Shown: in pieces, positions 55,364 through 63,926 of the stretch
How positions within the stretch are numbered: position 1 is the first letter of the stretch
Layout of the letters: the number at the start of each line of letters is the position of its first letter
Assembly (NCBI GenBank): GCA_035461245.1
Contig: DATHVP010000025.1
Coordinates: forward strand, 82,534 to 146,533
Direction of reading: 5' to 3'
From: SH-MAG3 sp035461245
Lineage (GTDB): Bacteria > Gemmatimonadota > Gemmatimonadetes > Longimicrobiales > RSA9
Length of the DNA: 64,000 bases
Program-made: the position numbers and the translations under genes
Notes under the pieces: model-generated
What the model saw: only the letters and a program-made list of their open reading frames with translations
What the model was told of the DNA's origin: nothing
The model's database searches: none

Positions 55364-56883
55364 CGGTGCTGTATATCCTTGTCGGCGCGGCGGCCGGCGC
55401 CCTGATGGTGGGGCTGGCGCTCCGCGCGCAGCTCATCCTGACAAAGGCACAGGCGGACCGCGCGGAAACGCTCCAGCGCGAACTGCACGAGCGGGACGCC
55501 CGCATCAATGAACTCCAGCGTGAGCGGGACGCCCGGCTGCACCAGGCGCAGAAGGAGCACGAAGCCCGCATCAGCGCGGTGCAGCGCGAGCATGACGTCC
55601 GGGCCGACCAGCTCCAGCGGGAGCACGACGCCCGCCTCAGCGCCCTCCAGAAGGAACTGACCGAAGCCCGCGTGGACGCCACGGCGCTGCGCGAGCGGCT
55701 CGACGCGGAGCGCCACGCCGGCGCCGAGAAGATGGCCATGCTCGACGACGCCCAGCGCAAGCTGAGCGACGCGTTCAAGGCGCTGTCCGCCGACGCCCTC
55801 AGCCGCAACAACCAGGAGTTCCTCACCATCGCGAAGCAGCTGCTGGAGAAGCAGCAGTCCGCGGCAGAGCAGGACCTGGCGGCCAAGGCGCAGCAGATCG
55901 ACCAGCTGGTGAAGCCGCTGAAGGAATCGCTGGAGAGGGTGGACGGCAAGATCGGCGAACTGGAGAAGGCCCGCGCCGTCGCCTACGGCACGCTAGCCGA
56001 GCAGGTGCGCAACCTGTCCGCCACTCAGCAGTCCCTCCAGGCGGAGACCCAGAACCTGGTGAAGGCGCTGCGGGCGCCGCAGGTCCGCGGCCGCTGGGGC
56101 GAGATCCAGCTGCGACGCGTCGTCGAGATGGCGGGCATGGTGGAGTACTGCGACTTCACGCAGCAGGACACCATCAACCACGAGGATGGCCGGCTTCGTC
56201 CCGACATGATCGTGCGGCTGCCCAACGGCCGCAGCATCGTCGTGGACTCGAAGGCGCCGTTGCAGGCATACCTCGAAGCCGTCGAGGCTTCCGACGACGA
56301 CGTCCGCACCGATCGCCTGCGCCAGCACGCCGCCCAGATCCGAGGCCACATCCGCAAGCTCAGCGAGAAGTCCTACTGGGACCGGCTGGCCGCGACGGAT
56401 GCGACCCCCGAGTTCGTCGTGCTGTTCCTTCCCGGCGAGTCCTTCTACAGCGCCGCCCTCGAGCTGGACCCCAGTCTCATCGAGGGCGCCATCGACCAGC
56501 GCGTCATCCTGGCCACACCGACGACGCTCATCGCACTGCTCCGCGCCATCTCCTACGGCTGGCGTCAGGAGACCATCACCCGCGAGGCGCTCCAGATCAG
56601 TGCCCTCGGCAAGGAACTCTACACCCGCGTCCGCACCATGGCCGGCCACTTCGCTGACATGCGCAAGGCGCTGGACCGCACCGTCCTGTCCTACAACCGC
56701 GCCGTCTCATCCCTCGAGTCCCGGGTCCTGCCGTCCGCCCGCCGGTTCCGCGAACTAGGCGCCGTCGGCAGCGACGAGGAGATCGACCAGCTCGAAGCCG
56801 TGGACAAGAGCCCCCGCGTCCTCCAGGCCGGCGACATGCAGGAGCCGGGACAGGCGCCGCGGGCGATCCAGACGGAGCTTTGA
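55360..56883 (+). CDS. rmuC: DNA recombination protein RmuC
   Basis: A 507-residue protein of the RmuC family, thought to limit recombination-type rearrangements at stalled forks or repeats. An N-terminal membrane helix (VLYILVGAAAGALMVGLAL, about 3-22) is followed by a long coiled coil (about 30-215, with ARINELQRERDARLHQAQKEHEARI), then the RmuC domain with LRAPQVRGRWGEIQLRRVVEMAGM, RPDMIVRLPNGRSIVVDSKAPL (an endonuclease-like motif) and FLPGESFYSAAL. The overlap of its ATG with the preceding DUF4015 stop suggests coupled translation, although no functional link is known. One copy of the dispersed GGGATCGGG repeat starts directly after its stop. Confidence 0.92.
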   Translation: MTVLYILVGAAAGALMVGLALRAQLILTKAQADRAETLQRELHERDARINELQRERDARLHQAQKEHEARISAVQREHDVRADQLQREHDARLSALQKELTEARVDATALRERLDAERHAGAEKMAMLDDAQRKLSDAFKALSADALSRNNQEFLTIAKQLLEKQQSAAEQDLAAKAQQIDQLVKPLKESLERVDGKIGELEKARAVAYGTLAEQVRNLSATQQSLQAETQNLVKALRAPQVRGRWGEIQLRRVVEMAGMVEYCDFTQQDTINHEDGRLRPDMIVRLPNGRSIVVDSKAPLQAYLEAVEASDDDVRTDRLRQHAAQIRGHIRKLSEKSYWDRLAATDATPEFVVLFLPGESFYSAALELDPSLIEGAIDQRVILATPTTLIALLRAISYGWRQETITREALQISALGKELYTRVRTMAGHFADMRKALDRTVLSYNRAVSSLESRVLPSARRFRELGAVGSDEEIDQLEAVDKSPRVLQAGDMQEPGQAPRAIQTEL

Positions 56884-56930
56884 GACGGATTCGGGATCGG
56901 GATCGTAAACGTAAACGTTCAACGTAAACG
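56884..56930 (+). repeat. Stop-adjacent dispersed repeat, copy A
   Basis: Begins immediately after the rmuC TGA. It reads GACGGATTCGGGATCGGG, then GATCGTAAACGTAAACG, then TTCAACGTAAACG. The same modules occur, often with small changes, at 62633, 62812 (inverted) and 63927 (inverted). Confidence 0.85.
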
Positions 56931-57064
56931 AAACCTACCCGAGCGGCCCTGGGCAACTGAGGCGACGAGGGCGACTTATTACAGCCCGTCGTTCGTCGCC
57001 CGCAGTATGCCGCCCGCCGTGTGACGCCCGTTACCACTTCCTTGCCTCCGCCTGAGCCTGCAGT

Positions 57065-57083
57065 GCCGGCCGCCACGGCCGGC
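57065..57083 (-). terminator. Hairpin after the amphipathic-repeat gene
   Basis: GCCGGCCG pairs perfectly with CGGCCGGC across a 3-nt loop, 4 nt after the TAA at 57088 (minus strand). A short, very stable stem; no T tract. Confidence 0.55.
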
Positions 57084-57087
57084 GCAA

Positions 57088-57546
57088 TTACGGCATCGTT
57101 CCAGGGGCCCCCGGGCCTTCGTCAGGCGGTGAGTCTGTGCCGGTGGCGGGGGGCAGTTCTCCGGCGGGCGATGCGTCTGCCTTGTGCGCGGTCCGCGCCG
57201 CCCGTTCATCCAGGTCCTTCCGCAGGTCCTCGATCTTCGTCTGCAGCCGGCTGAGGATCGAGTCAATGCGCGGCTGCACGTCGGCGACGAACTGGTCCAC
57301 CTTCGGCTTCACGTCCTCCATGGCGCTCTGCGCCTTCGGCCGGATCTCCGCCATGGCTGCGTCGACGCGCGTGTCCAGCTCGTCCAGCGCGCGCTTCACT
57401 TTCGGCCGCGCATCCTCGATGGCTGCTTCCACTTTCGCCTGCAACTCCTTCAGCGCGTCGCGTCCGCGATCACCGCTACCGGTGCCTCCCGTGCTGCCGG
57501 CATCCCCGGCGCCGCTCGTCGAACCAGTCCCCTGCGTATTTTCCAC
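57088..57546 (-). CDS. Coiled-coil/apolipoprotein-like amphipathic repeat protein
   Basis: A 152-residue cytoplasmic-looking protein. After a Gly/Ser/Thr-rich start come repeating 11-residue amphipathic units (ARPKVKRALDEL, IRPKAQSAMEDV, VKPKVDQFVADV, VQPRIDSILSRL), then a longer helix and an acidic Pro/Gly tail. The pattern resembles apolipoprotein, LEA or YtxH-like membrane-binding proteins. The start is decided by its ribosome-binding site: AAAGGGAGG lies 6 nt before the GTG at 57546, while the ATG at 57567 lies before that signal. No signal peptide is visible. Function unknown; membrane association or stress protection is an inference. Confidence 0.65.
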   Translation of the reverse strand: MENTQGTGSTSGAGDAGSTGGTGSGDRGRDALKELQAKVEAAIEDARPKVKRALDELDTRVDAAMAEIRPKAQSAMEDVKPKVDQFVADVQPRIDSILSRLQTKIEDLRKDLDERAARTAHKADASPAGELPPATGTDSPPDEGPGAPGTMP

Positions 57547-57638
57547 GTCGGGCCTCCCTTTCAGCATGAACAACCGGCCGGGAAAGGGTCCCGTCCGGCT
57601 CACCACCCTACGCGACCTCCTGCCTGCACGTTTCACGC

Positions 57639-59933
57639 TCAGCGCGGCGGTGGCCCTGGCCGGTACGTCCGAGCGGCGTTCGCCATGACGTCCTCACGGG
57701 CGAACCACGCCGGCTTCATCCGGCCCGCCACGTACAGCGGCGCCTGGTCGAACCAGTGCGGCGACGCCGGGTCCGCCGACTGCCCGAACTGCACCACCGA
57801 CCGGGACTCTACTGCACCCGGTGCCAGTTCCACCACGCTCACCCACGTGTGGCCGCTCACGCCGTAGCGCCGGCCGTCCGCCGCGGGCTGGGCGCTGAAG
57901 GCGAAGATGACGCCCGCCCAGCCTGGCGCGCCGGGCACCGGCAGTGACGGCCGCTCGCCACCAAGGGACTCGCCGCCCACCGGCTGCCCGGGAAACGCCT
58001 CTCCCCTGGCCGGGTCCCCGCCGCTCGTATGCACCCGCTGCAGCCGGTTCACCTCGCCCCACGGCACCAGGGCGCGGCCGAAGTTGCGGTTCAGCTCCGC
58101 CACCACGTCCTCCAGCGCCCGGAACTGCGCGTACTCGCCGGTGAAGTCGCCGGACCGGAGTCGCTCCTGCCAGAGGATGAACAGCGTCGTCGCCTCAGAC
58201 GCCACCGTCGCAACCCGGTCCCATGAACGCAGCGCGTCCAGCGCCTCGTCCACCCGCATGGCCCGCTCAAAGTTGGTGCCGCCGATCTCCTCCCACTCGT
58301 GGATGAGGATGCGCAGCGCGTCGCCGTCGGCCTCGCTGACGTACGTGTCGAACGCCGCCGCCTGCAACGCGTCCAGCGTCCACGACGGCTCGGCCTCCAG
58401 CAGCCGCCGGGACGAACGCGCCCGGCCGTTGTCGGGCTCCGGCGCCATGTACGTCGGGTACCGCGACGGGTCCAGGTTGTCGCCCTCGCCGGTGGCCAGG
58501 AACGGCGTCCCGTTCGTGTTCTGGATCCAGCCGCTGCGCGGGTTCAGGATCTCCGGCAGCTCGTCCAGCTCGTGCCAGCCCTGCCACTCCGTGGCACTGG
58601 TGCTGCCGTCCACGGGCCGGGACCAGTCGTAGCCGTCGGCCCGGCGCGGCACCGCGTTGCCATGGAGGTAGTAGATGTTGCCCTCCACGTCGGCGTACAT
58701 GGTGTTGGAGATGGGGAACGCCCGCCGGTTCAGCGCCGCGCGGAACTCGTCCAGGTTCCTGGCTCGGCCCATCTCGTACCACTGCTGGATGGAGCCGCCC
58801 TCCTCCATCCGTCCCACCCGGACCGCCAGCCCCACGCCATCCCGCATGGCGACGACGGGACCGTGATGCGTCCGCCGGAACGTGAACTCCCGGGCCACGA
58901 CGCCGCCGGCGGTATTCACCCGGATGGTATCGGTCCACTCCGTCGCCTGCCGCCAGCCGTCGTCGTACCGGTACATGAGGGGGTCTGACGGATGGTCGAA
59001 GACGACCTCGTAGACGTCCGAATGGTCGGCGCCCGTGTTCGTGTGGCTCCACGCCAGGTGCTCGTTATGGCCGGATCGGGGCACCGGCGTGCCCAGCACG
59101 GCGAAGCCGCGGACGTGCCAGCCCTGGTCGCTGTGGACGTGCATCTCGTAGCGCTGGCCGTCGCCGAAGAACCGGACGTGCGGGTTCTGGAACAGCAGCG
59201 CGTGCCCCGACTCCGTCCGGGATCCGGCAATCGCCCACATGTTCGAGCCCTGCGGCTCCGCAAGGGCGCCGGTGGACGCATCCGCCGGGTACGCCCCGGT
59301 GACACCGGCACCCCGCCCACCGCCGAACCCGCCAACCCCGCTGAACCCGCCGAATTCCGCGGACCTCACGGCACCGGTCACGCCGACGCCCATCAACTCC
59401 GCGATGTCGCCCAGCCGGACGCCGTCTATGCGCGTGTTCTCGCCCACCAGCCGGAACCGTGCAAAGAACATCCAGGGCTCCCACCGCGTGATGAGCCGCG
59501 GCTGCACCCCTGGCGTCGTGCGCAGGTAGTAGTTCAGCCCCGCGGCGAACGCATCCCAGAGCACCTTCCGCTCCGGCGGCTCCCCCTCGTACTCCTCCCG
59601 TGACAATCGCTCCACCTCGAACACGGCCCGGACCAGATCAGCCGCCAGGTACCGCTCGCCGTACCAGTTCGAGGCCCGGCCCAGCAGGTGGATATAATCC
59701 TCCTCGATCTGCCAGTAATTGTCCTCGGCCTGGGCGTACGCCAGTCCAAACATCACCGCCGCGTCCGTGGGCCCGAGGATGCTGGGCACGCCCCACTCGT
59801 CGCGGACGATGGTCACACTCGCCGCCAGTCGCTCGCCCGCCTCCTCGCGCGCCGGCAGCAGGTTCGACAGAGGCGCGCACGCCGGCGCCGCCAGCAGGAC
59901 CAGCGGCAAGATCCGAAGGAAAGGCAAGTTCAT
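57639..59933 (-). CDS. Secreted S45 (penicillin-acylase type) Ntn-hydrolase
   Basis: A 764-residue exported amidase made as a self-cleaving precursor. The signal is MNLPFLRILPLVLLAAPACA. The alpha-chain region has IVRDEWGVPSILGPTDAAVMFGLAYAQAEDNYWQIE. The probable N-terminal nucleophile is Ser230 in EPQGSNMWAIAGSRT, matching the GSNxW autocleavage site of the family; the beta-chain follows with VPRSGHNEHLAWSHTNTG and a late GVSGHTWVSVVELAPG. A 35-residue Gly-rich stretch (GGFSGVGGFGGGRGAG) lies just before the cleavage site. The substrate may be an acyl-homoserine lactone, a beta-lactam or a peptide amide; it cannot be told. It is convergent with nothing and transcribed alone. Confidence 0.88.
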   Translation of the reverse strand: MNLPFLRILPLVLLAAPACAPLSNLLPAREEAGERLAASVTIVRDEWGVPSILGPTDAAVMFGLAYAQAEDNYWQIEEDYIHLLGRASNWYGERYLAADLVRAVFEVERLSREEYEGEPPERKVLWDAFAAGLNYYLRTTPGVQPRLITRWEPWMFFARFRLVGENTRIDGVRLGDIAELMGVGVTGAVRSAEFGGFSGVGGFGGGRGAGVTGAYPADASTGALAEPQGSNMWAIAGSRTESGHALLFQNPHVRFFGDGQRYEMHVHSDQGWHVRGFAVLGTPVPRSGHNEHLAWSHTNTGADHSDVYEVVFDHPSDPLMYRYDDGWRQATEWTDTIRVNTAGGVVAREFTFRRTHHGPVVAMRDGVGLAVRVGRMEEGGSIQQWYEMGRARNLDEFRAALNRRAFPISNTMYADVEGNIYYLHGNAVPRRADGYDWSRPVDGSTSATEWQGWHELDELPEILNPRSGWIQNTNGTPFLATGEGDNLDPSRYPTYMAPEPDNGRARSSRRLLEAEPSWTLDALQAAAFDTYVSEADGDALRILIHEWEEIGGTNFERAMRVDEALDALRSWDRVATVASEATTLFILWQERLRSGDFTGEYAQFRALEDVVAELNRNFGRALVPWGEVNRLQRVHTSGGDPARGEAFPGQPVGGESLGGERPSLPVPGAPGWAGVIFAFSAQPAADGRRYGVSGHTWVSVVELAPGAVESRSVVQFGQSADPASPHWFDQAPLYVAGRMKPAWFAREDVMANAARTYRPGPPPR

Positions 59934-60110
59934 GCTCCGTTGGCTGTCTGGGTCAGCCCGGATAATGATCGCGCGGCCGTCAGCTTGCAACGATCGGCCG
60001 GCCCCTCCCACCGGCGGTACCGGCGCCAGGCCGGGGCGGTACCGGGGCGGTACGGCACGTGCACCGGAGGACAGGTGTCATGCGCACCACCCCATCATCG
60101 GAGGCCCGTC

Positions 60111-61613
60111 GTGCAAGTCCTCGTCACCGGCGGTACCGGCGTCATCGGCCGCGCTACTGTCACCGAACTGCTCCGCCGCGGCCACACAGTGCGGCTCCTG
60201 TCACGGGGCGCGGCCGAGGATGTGGAGGAATGGCAGGACCAGCGCGTTCAGGCGTACCCCGGCAACGTCGCAGATGCAAACGCCATCCGCGGCGCTGGCG
60301 ACGGCTGCGGCGCCGTCGTCCACATCGTCGGCATCGTCGAGGAATCGCCGCCGGAAGTGACCTTCGAGTCCGTGAACGTGGGCGGCACGCGCAACATCCT
60401 GGCGGAAGCGGCGCGGGCGGGCGTCAGCCGCGTCGTCTTCATCTCGTCGCTCGGCGCGGAGCGCGGCGAGTCCGACTACCACGCTTCCAAGGTGCAGGCT
60501 GAGGACCTCGTCCAGCGCTTCGACGGCGACTGGACCATCCTCCGCACCGGCGCCGTCGTCGGGCCCGGCGACGAAACCGTCTCCGTCCTGCTGCGCATGG
60601 TGCGCATCCTGCCCGCCGTGCCCGTCATCGATGACGGCGACCAGCCGTTCCAGCCGGTGTGGCACGAGGACCTGGCGTGGGCCATCGCCGAGTGCGTGGA
60701 ACGTGACGACGTCGCACGCACCACCCTGCGCATCGCTGGCGACGACGTCATCACCGTCAACGAGGTGCTGGACCTGTTCAGCAACATCACCGACCGGGAC
60801 CCCGTCAGGGTGCCGCTGCCGTCGCTGCTGGCGAAGCTCGGCACCTCGCTGGCCTCGGCGCTGGGCATCGAAACGCCTGTCAGCGCCTCCACCGTGCAGA
60901 TGCTGCTCGAAGGCAACGTCATCGGTGACGACGAGGCCAATGACCTGACACAGCGACTGGCGTTCCGTCCGGAACCCATCCGCACACGCCTCGCCCAGCT
61001 CGCCGACGAGATGCTCGAGCAGACCCCCGACGAGGGCGTCGGCAGGCTGCAGCGCCGCCGCTTCCGCGTGGACATCGCCGGCAGCCGCTTTGACGCCCGT
61101 GCGCTGTTCGAGGAGTTGCGCCGTGACTTCGCCGACATCGCGCCCTTCGAGGCCGCCGCCGAGCCCGGCTCGCCCGTGTCGCTGGAGCCCGATGCCACCC
61201 TGACGCTGGAGTTGCCTGCGCGCGGCCACGTGCAGGTCCGCGTCGTGGACATGACCGACCAGAGCGTGACGCTCGCCACCCTCGAGGGGCATCCCCTGGC
61301 CGGTGTCGTCCGGTTCCGCTTCGACGACGTCGAGGCCGACACCCCGGACAACATCAGGAGCGACGTCGTCCGCTTCACCATTGACGTCGTTGAACGACCC
61401 GCGTCCCGTGTGGACCAGATCTCCATGGCCCTCGTGGGCAGTGCCGCGCAGAAGCGGACGTGGCAGCAGACCGCGGAGAACGTCGTGGAGCGCTCCGGCG
61501 GGTCATCAGACGAGGGCGTGCAGGAGGAGTCCTGGTCGCTGGACGACGAGGCCGCCGAGCCCCTCGAGGACTGGGTCCGTGACCTCATCAACCGGGACGC
61601 CGACCGCAAGTGA
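60111..61613 (+). CDS. NAD(P)-binding SDR-type protein with C-terminal DUF1990-like domain
   Basis: A 500-residue protein. The N-terminal half is an atypical (NmrA/NDUFA9-like) SDR: VLVTGGTGVIGRATV, VVHIVGIVE, FISSLGAERGESDYHASKVQAED and TILRTGAVVGPGD. From about 330 a second domain follows, with FDARALFEELRRDFADIAPF and VTLATLEGHPLAGVVRFRFDD; the last resembles the DUF1990 signature LPGHPESGEEAF. The start is GTG at 60111, fixed by GGAGG 6 nt upstream; the frame is open far upstream but crosses a divergent gene. Substrate and role are unknown. Confidence 0.82.
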   Translation: MQVLVTGGTGVIGRATVTELLRRGHTVRLLSRGAAEDVEEWQDQRVQAYPGNVADANAIRGAGDGCGAVVHIVGIVEESPPEVTFESVNVGGTRNILAEAARAGVSRVVFISSLGAERGESDYHASKVQAEDLVQRFDGDWTILRTGAVVGPGDETVSVLLRMVRILPAVPVIDDGDQPFQPVWHEDLAWAIAECVERDDVARTTLRIAGDDVITVNEVLDLFSNITDRDPVRVPLPSLLAKLGTSLASALGIETPVSASTVQMLLEGNVIGDDEANDLTQRLAFRPEPIRTRLAQLADEMLEQTPDEGVGRLQRRRFRVDIAGSRFDARALFEELRRDFADIAPFEAAAEPGSPVSLEPDATLTLELPARGHVQVRVVDMTDQSVTLATLEGHPLAGVVRFRFDDVEADTPDNIRSDVVRFTIDVVERPASRVDQISMALVGSAAQKRTWQQTAENVVERSGGSSDEGVQEESWSLDDEAAEPLEDWVRDLINRDADRK

Positions 61614-61704
61614 AACCGCCGCCACCGCCCGGCCGTACGGTATGGAGCAAGGCCGGCACACGACACCGGCACGGAGTCCGGACGCCACACAACGGGAGCG
61701 GAAC

Positions 61705-61917
61705 ATGACAGGATTCGGAGCCAGGCTCATGACCGGCGGTGTCCTCGCCGTCATCGGCCTCATCACCATCAAGGTCGTCATTGCCGTGCTCAGCGGAGCC
61801 CTCGCCCTCGCGGGATTCCTGCTCTTCACTGTCCTGCCCATCCTGCTGGTGGGCTGGCTCATCGTGAAGCTGTTCAAGCACTTCTCGAAGAACGGCGACT
61901 CGCCCGCCTTCGACTGA
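61705..61917 (+). CDS. Small two-helix membrane protein
   Basis: A 70-residue hydrophobic protein: MTGFGARLMTGG, then VLAVIGLITIKVVIAVLSG and ALALAGFLLFTVLPILLVGW, and a basic-acidic end FKHFSKNGDSPAFD. GGGAGCGG precedes the ATG. The family is not recognised. It follows the SDR-DUF1990 gene by 91 bp in the same direction and may be co-transcribed with it. Confidence 0.65.
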   Translation: MTGFGARLMTGGVLAVIGLITIKVVIAVLSGALALAGFLLFTVLPILLVGWLIVKLFKHFSKNGDSPAFD

Positions 61918-62043
61918 GCCGGCACCGACCGGAGGCGCCGACGGACCGGCACGCCGTGCGCATCGTCCGCGCCATCGGTCCGCACCAGCCGGCACCCTCG
62001 CCGTAGCGTGCGCCGTGTACATCGCTCTGCCACGGCATGTTTC

Positions 62044-62073
62044 CGGCCCCGCCGCACGTCCGCGACGGGGCCG
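62044..62073 (+). terminator. Hairpin after the small membrane-protein gene
   Basis: CGGCCCCG pairs with CGGGGCCG across a 14-nt loop, 127 nt after the stop at 61917 and 88 nt before the FKBP gene. Probable terminator; the distance makes it less certain. Confidence 0.45.
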
Positions 62074-62161
62074 CTGTAACATACCCGGCCCTCTGTTCGT
62101 TCCTTAAAAGCAGGACCGTGCACACGGCGCGGCAGGCGCATCACCCAGTGCAGCACCGGCA

Positions 62162-62632
62162 ATGAAAAAGCTTCTGATCGTCCTCCTGGCAGTGACGGCG
62201 GCCTCGGCGTGTCGCGGCCCGTCCGAACCCGATGATCGCTGGGCCCGACCCGAATCCATCCAGTACGCGGCGTCTCTGAATGTGGACCTGGCGGAGATGA
62301 CCCGGACCCCCTCGGGCCTGTACATCCAGGACCTGGAGGTAGGCGAGGGCCGTGCGGCGGCGGCCGGCGATTCGGTGCGCGTCCATTACAAGGGCTGGCT
62401 CCCTGACGGCACCGTCTTCGACGACAGCTATGAGCGGAACGCTCCCATTACGTTCATGCTGGGCGTGGGCCTCGTCATCCGCGGCTGGGACGAGGGACTG
62501 GTGGGCATGATGCCCGGCGGCCGGCGCAAGCTCGTCATCAAGCCCGAACTCGCCTACGGCCGCGGTGGCCGCGGCCCCATCCCGCCACTGGCGACGCTGG
62601 TGTTTGACGTGGAGATGATACTGGTGAAGTAG
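62162..62632 (+). CDS. Lipoprotein FKBP-type peptidyl-prolyl isomerase
   Basis: A 156-residue periplasmic folding catalyst. The signal MKKLLIVLLAVTAASAC has a lipobox with Cys17. The FKBP domain (about 50-156) is complete: SVRVHYKGWLPDGTVFDDSY, FMLGVGLVIRGWDEGLVGM, GGRRKLVIKPELAYGRGGRG and FDVEMILVK, including the Trp and Tyr that line the proline pocket. A copy of the dispersed repeat begins one base after its TAG, followed by a perfect hairpin. Together with the cyclophilin at 11019 this gives two envelope proline isomerases in the window. Confidence 0.92.
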   Translation: MKKLLIVLLAVTAASACRGPSEPDDRWARPESIQYAASLNVDLAEMTRTPSGLYIQDLEVGEGRAAAAGDSVRVHYKGWLPDGTVFDDSYERNAPITFMLGVGLVIRGWDEGLVGMMPGGRRKLVIKPELAYGRGGRGPIPPLATLVFDVEMILVK

Positions 62633-62710
62633 AACGGATTCGGGATCGGGATCGTAAACGTATAACGAAACCGGGATCGGGATCGTAAACGTAAACGTAA
62701 ACGTTGAACG
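62633..62710 (+). repeat. Stop-adjacent dispersed repeat, copy B (internally duplicated)
   Basis: Starts directly after the FKBP gene's TAG. The GGGATCGGGATCG-TAAACG module occurs twice in a row here, and the second copy has the GTAAAC run extended to three units before AACGTTGAACG. It ends where the terminator hairpin begins. Confidence 0.88.
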
Positions 62711-62733
62711 GGCCCGCCTCATCGGCGGGCCCG
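62709..62733 (+). terminator. Perfect hairpin after the FKBP gene and repeat copy B
   Basis: A 10-bp perfect stem, CGGGCCCGCC with GGCGGGCCCG, around a 5-nt loop. It immediately follows copy B of the dispersed repeat and is trailed by CTTCAC. Confidence 0.75.
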
Positions 62734-62811
62734 CTTCACGTGAGCTCTCTGGGCCGTTAAGGGCTACGTGATCGGCCCGTCGCCGGATCCGATCTGAGGC
62801 CGGCTAACACC

Positions 62812-62856
62812 CGTTTACGTTGAACGTTTACGTTTACGATCCCGATCCCGATCCGT
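62812..62856 (-). repeat. Stop-adjacent dispersed repeat, copy C (inverted)
   Basis: Read on the minus strand, it starts right after the murB TGA with ACGGATCGGGATCGGG, then GATCGTAAACGTAAACG and TTCAACGTAAACG. Copies B and C therefore face each other from two convergent genes about 100 bp apart. Confidence 0.88.
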
Positions 62857-63819
62857 TCAGAACTCCCCCACCATCCCGATCTCCGTCTGCAGCTCGTATC
62901 CCAGTTCGCGCTGCACGGTCTCCCGGGCGAGGCTGATGAGGCCGCGCACGTCGGCGGCGGTGGCGCCGCCCAGGTTCACGATGATGTTTGCGTGCTTGTG
63001 GAAGAACTGGGCGTTGCCGAGGATGTGGCCTTTCAGGCCGCACTGGTCGATGAGGCGGCCGGCGCCCACGGCCTCGATCTTCTTGAAGATGGAACCCGCT
63101 GACGGGTACAGCCACAGGTCGGGGTGCCGGTCATCGCGCCACTTCAGGTTCTCGCGCATGACGTAGCGCAGGTCCTGCTCCGGCGCGGGGTCGAGGCGGA
63201 ACGTGACGTCGAGGACGATGTCGTCGCGATCATGCAGGATGCTGTAGTCGTAGCCGAAGTTGAAGTAGGCGTTGTCCACGGTGCGTCGCTCGCCCTCCTC
63301 CGTCAGGATGGAAGCGGACTCGATCACTTCCTCGATGAAGCAGGTCCGTTCCCGCTCCGGCGGTGGCGACAGGAAGTGCAGGTTCTGCCAGACCGCGCCG
63401 CCCACCGTGCTGGGGATGCCGACGTAGTGGTGCAGCCCGCCCAGCCCGCGGGAGACCGTGTCGCTGATGAGGCGCATGAACGTCTGCACACCGGCGCCGG
63501 CACGGACACGCACGTCGTCGATGAACTCGACGTCGTCCACCTCGGACCGGATGACCAGGCCACGCACGCCGGCGTCCGCCACCAGGATGTTCGCGCCGAG
63601 ACCCAGCAGGAAGTACGGGATGTCCAGCTCCCGCGCCGCTGTCACCGCCTCGGCCAGCTCGTCAGCCGTGCGCGCCCGGTAGAGCAGGTCCGCCGTGCCA
63701 CCGATGCGGAACGTCGTGTACTGCGCCAGCGGCACGTCCTTCTCCAGCCGTGCCAGCCCCAGCCGCTTCCCCAGAGCGTCCCGCTGCTCCGCCTGCTCCC
63801 GTCGTCTCTGCCCGTCCAT
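62857..63819 (-). CDS. murB: UDP-N-acetylenolpyruvoylglucosamine reductase MurB
   Basis: A 320-residue FAD enzyme of peptidoglycan synthesis that reduces the enolpyruvyl group to form UDP-N-acetylmuramic acid. The FAD domain has FRIGGTADLLYRA and LLGLGANILVADAG; the substrate domain has GIPSTVGGAVWQN. The catalytic Ser is in YPSAGSIFKK, the Arg/His region in AQFFHKHANIIVN, and the final Glu in QTEIGMVGEF. The Tyr loop common in type I MurB is absent, so it looks like type II. CAGGG precedes the ATG at 63819. No other cell-wall genes are adjacent within the window. Confidence 0.93.
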   Translation of the reverse strand: MDGQRRREQAEQRDALGKRLGLARLEKDVPLAQYTTFRIGGTADLLYRARTADELAEAVTAARELDIPYFLLGLGANILVADAGVRGLVIRSEVDDVEFIDDVRVRAGAGVQTFMRLISDTVSRGLGGLHHYVGIPSTVGGAVWQNLHFLSPPPERERTCFIEEVIESASILTEEGERRTVDNAYFNFGYDYSILHDRDDIVLDVTFRLDPAPEQDLRYVMRENLKWRDDRHPDLWLYPSAGSIFKKIEAVGAGRLIDQCGLKGHILGNAQFFHKHANIIVNLGGATAADVRGLISLARETVQRELGYELQTEIGMVGEF

Positions 63820-63926
63820 GTACCCTGCCCCGTCCAGACTCGATTCAGTTCAACCCGCCCCGGTGTCAGGTTGCGTGCCACCGCCCTCCGACGCCTGTCC
63901 CCACGAACCCGTCACCGCCACGTCTT

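Noticed and set aside
61918..62161. Possible tRNA or small RNA in the gap before the FKBP gene
   Set aside because: No cloverleaf or TTCGAA-type loop; only one terminator-like hairpin is visible.
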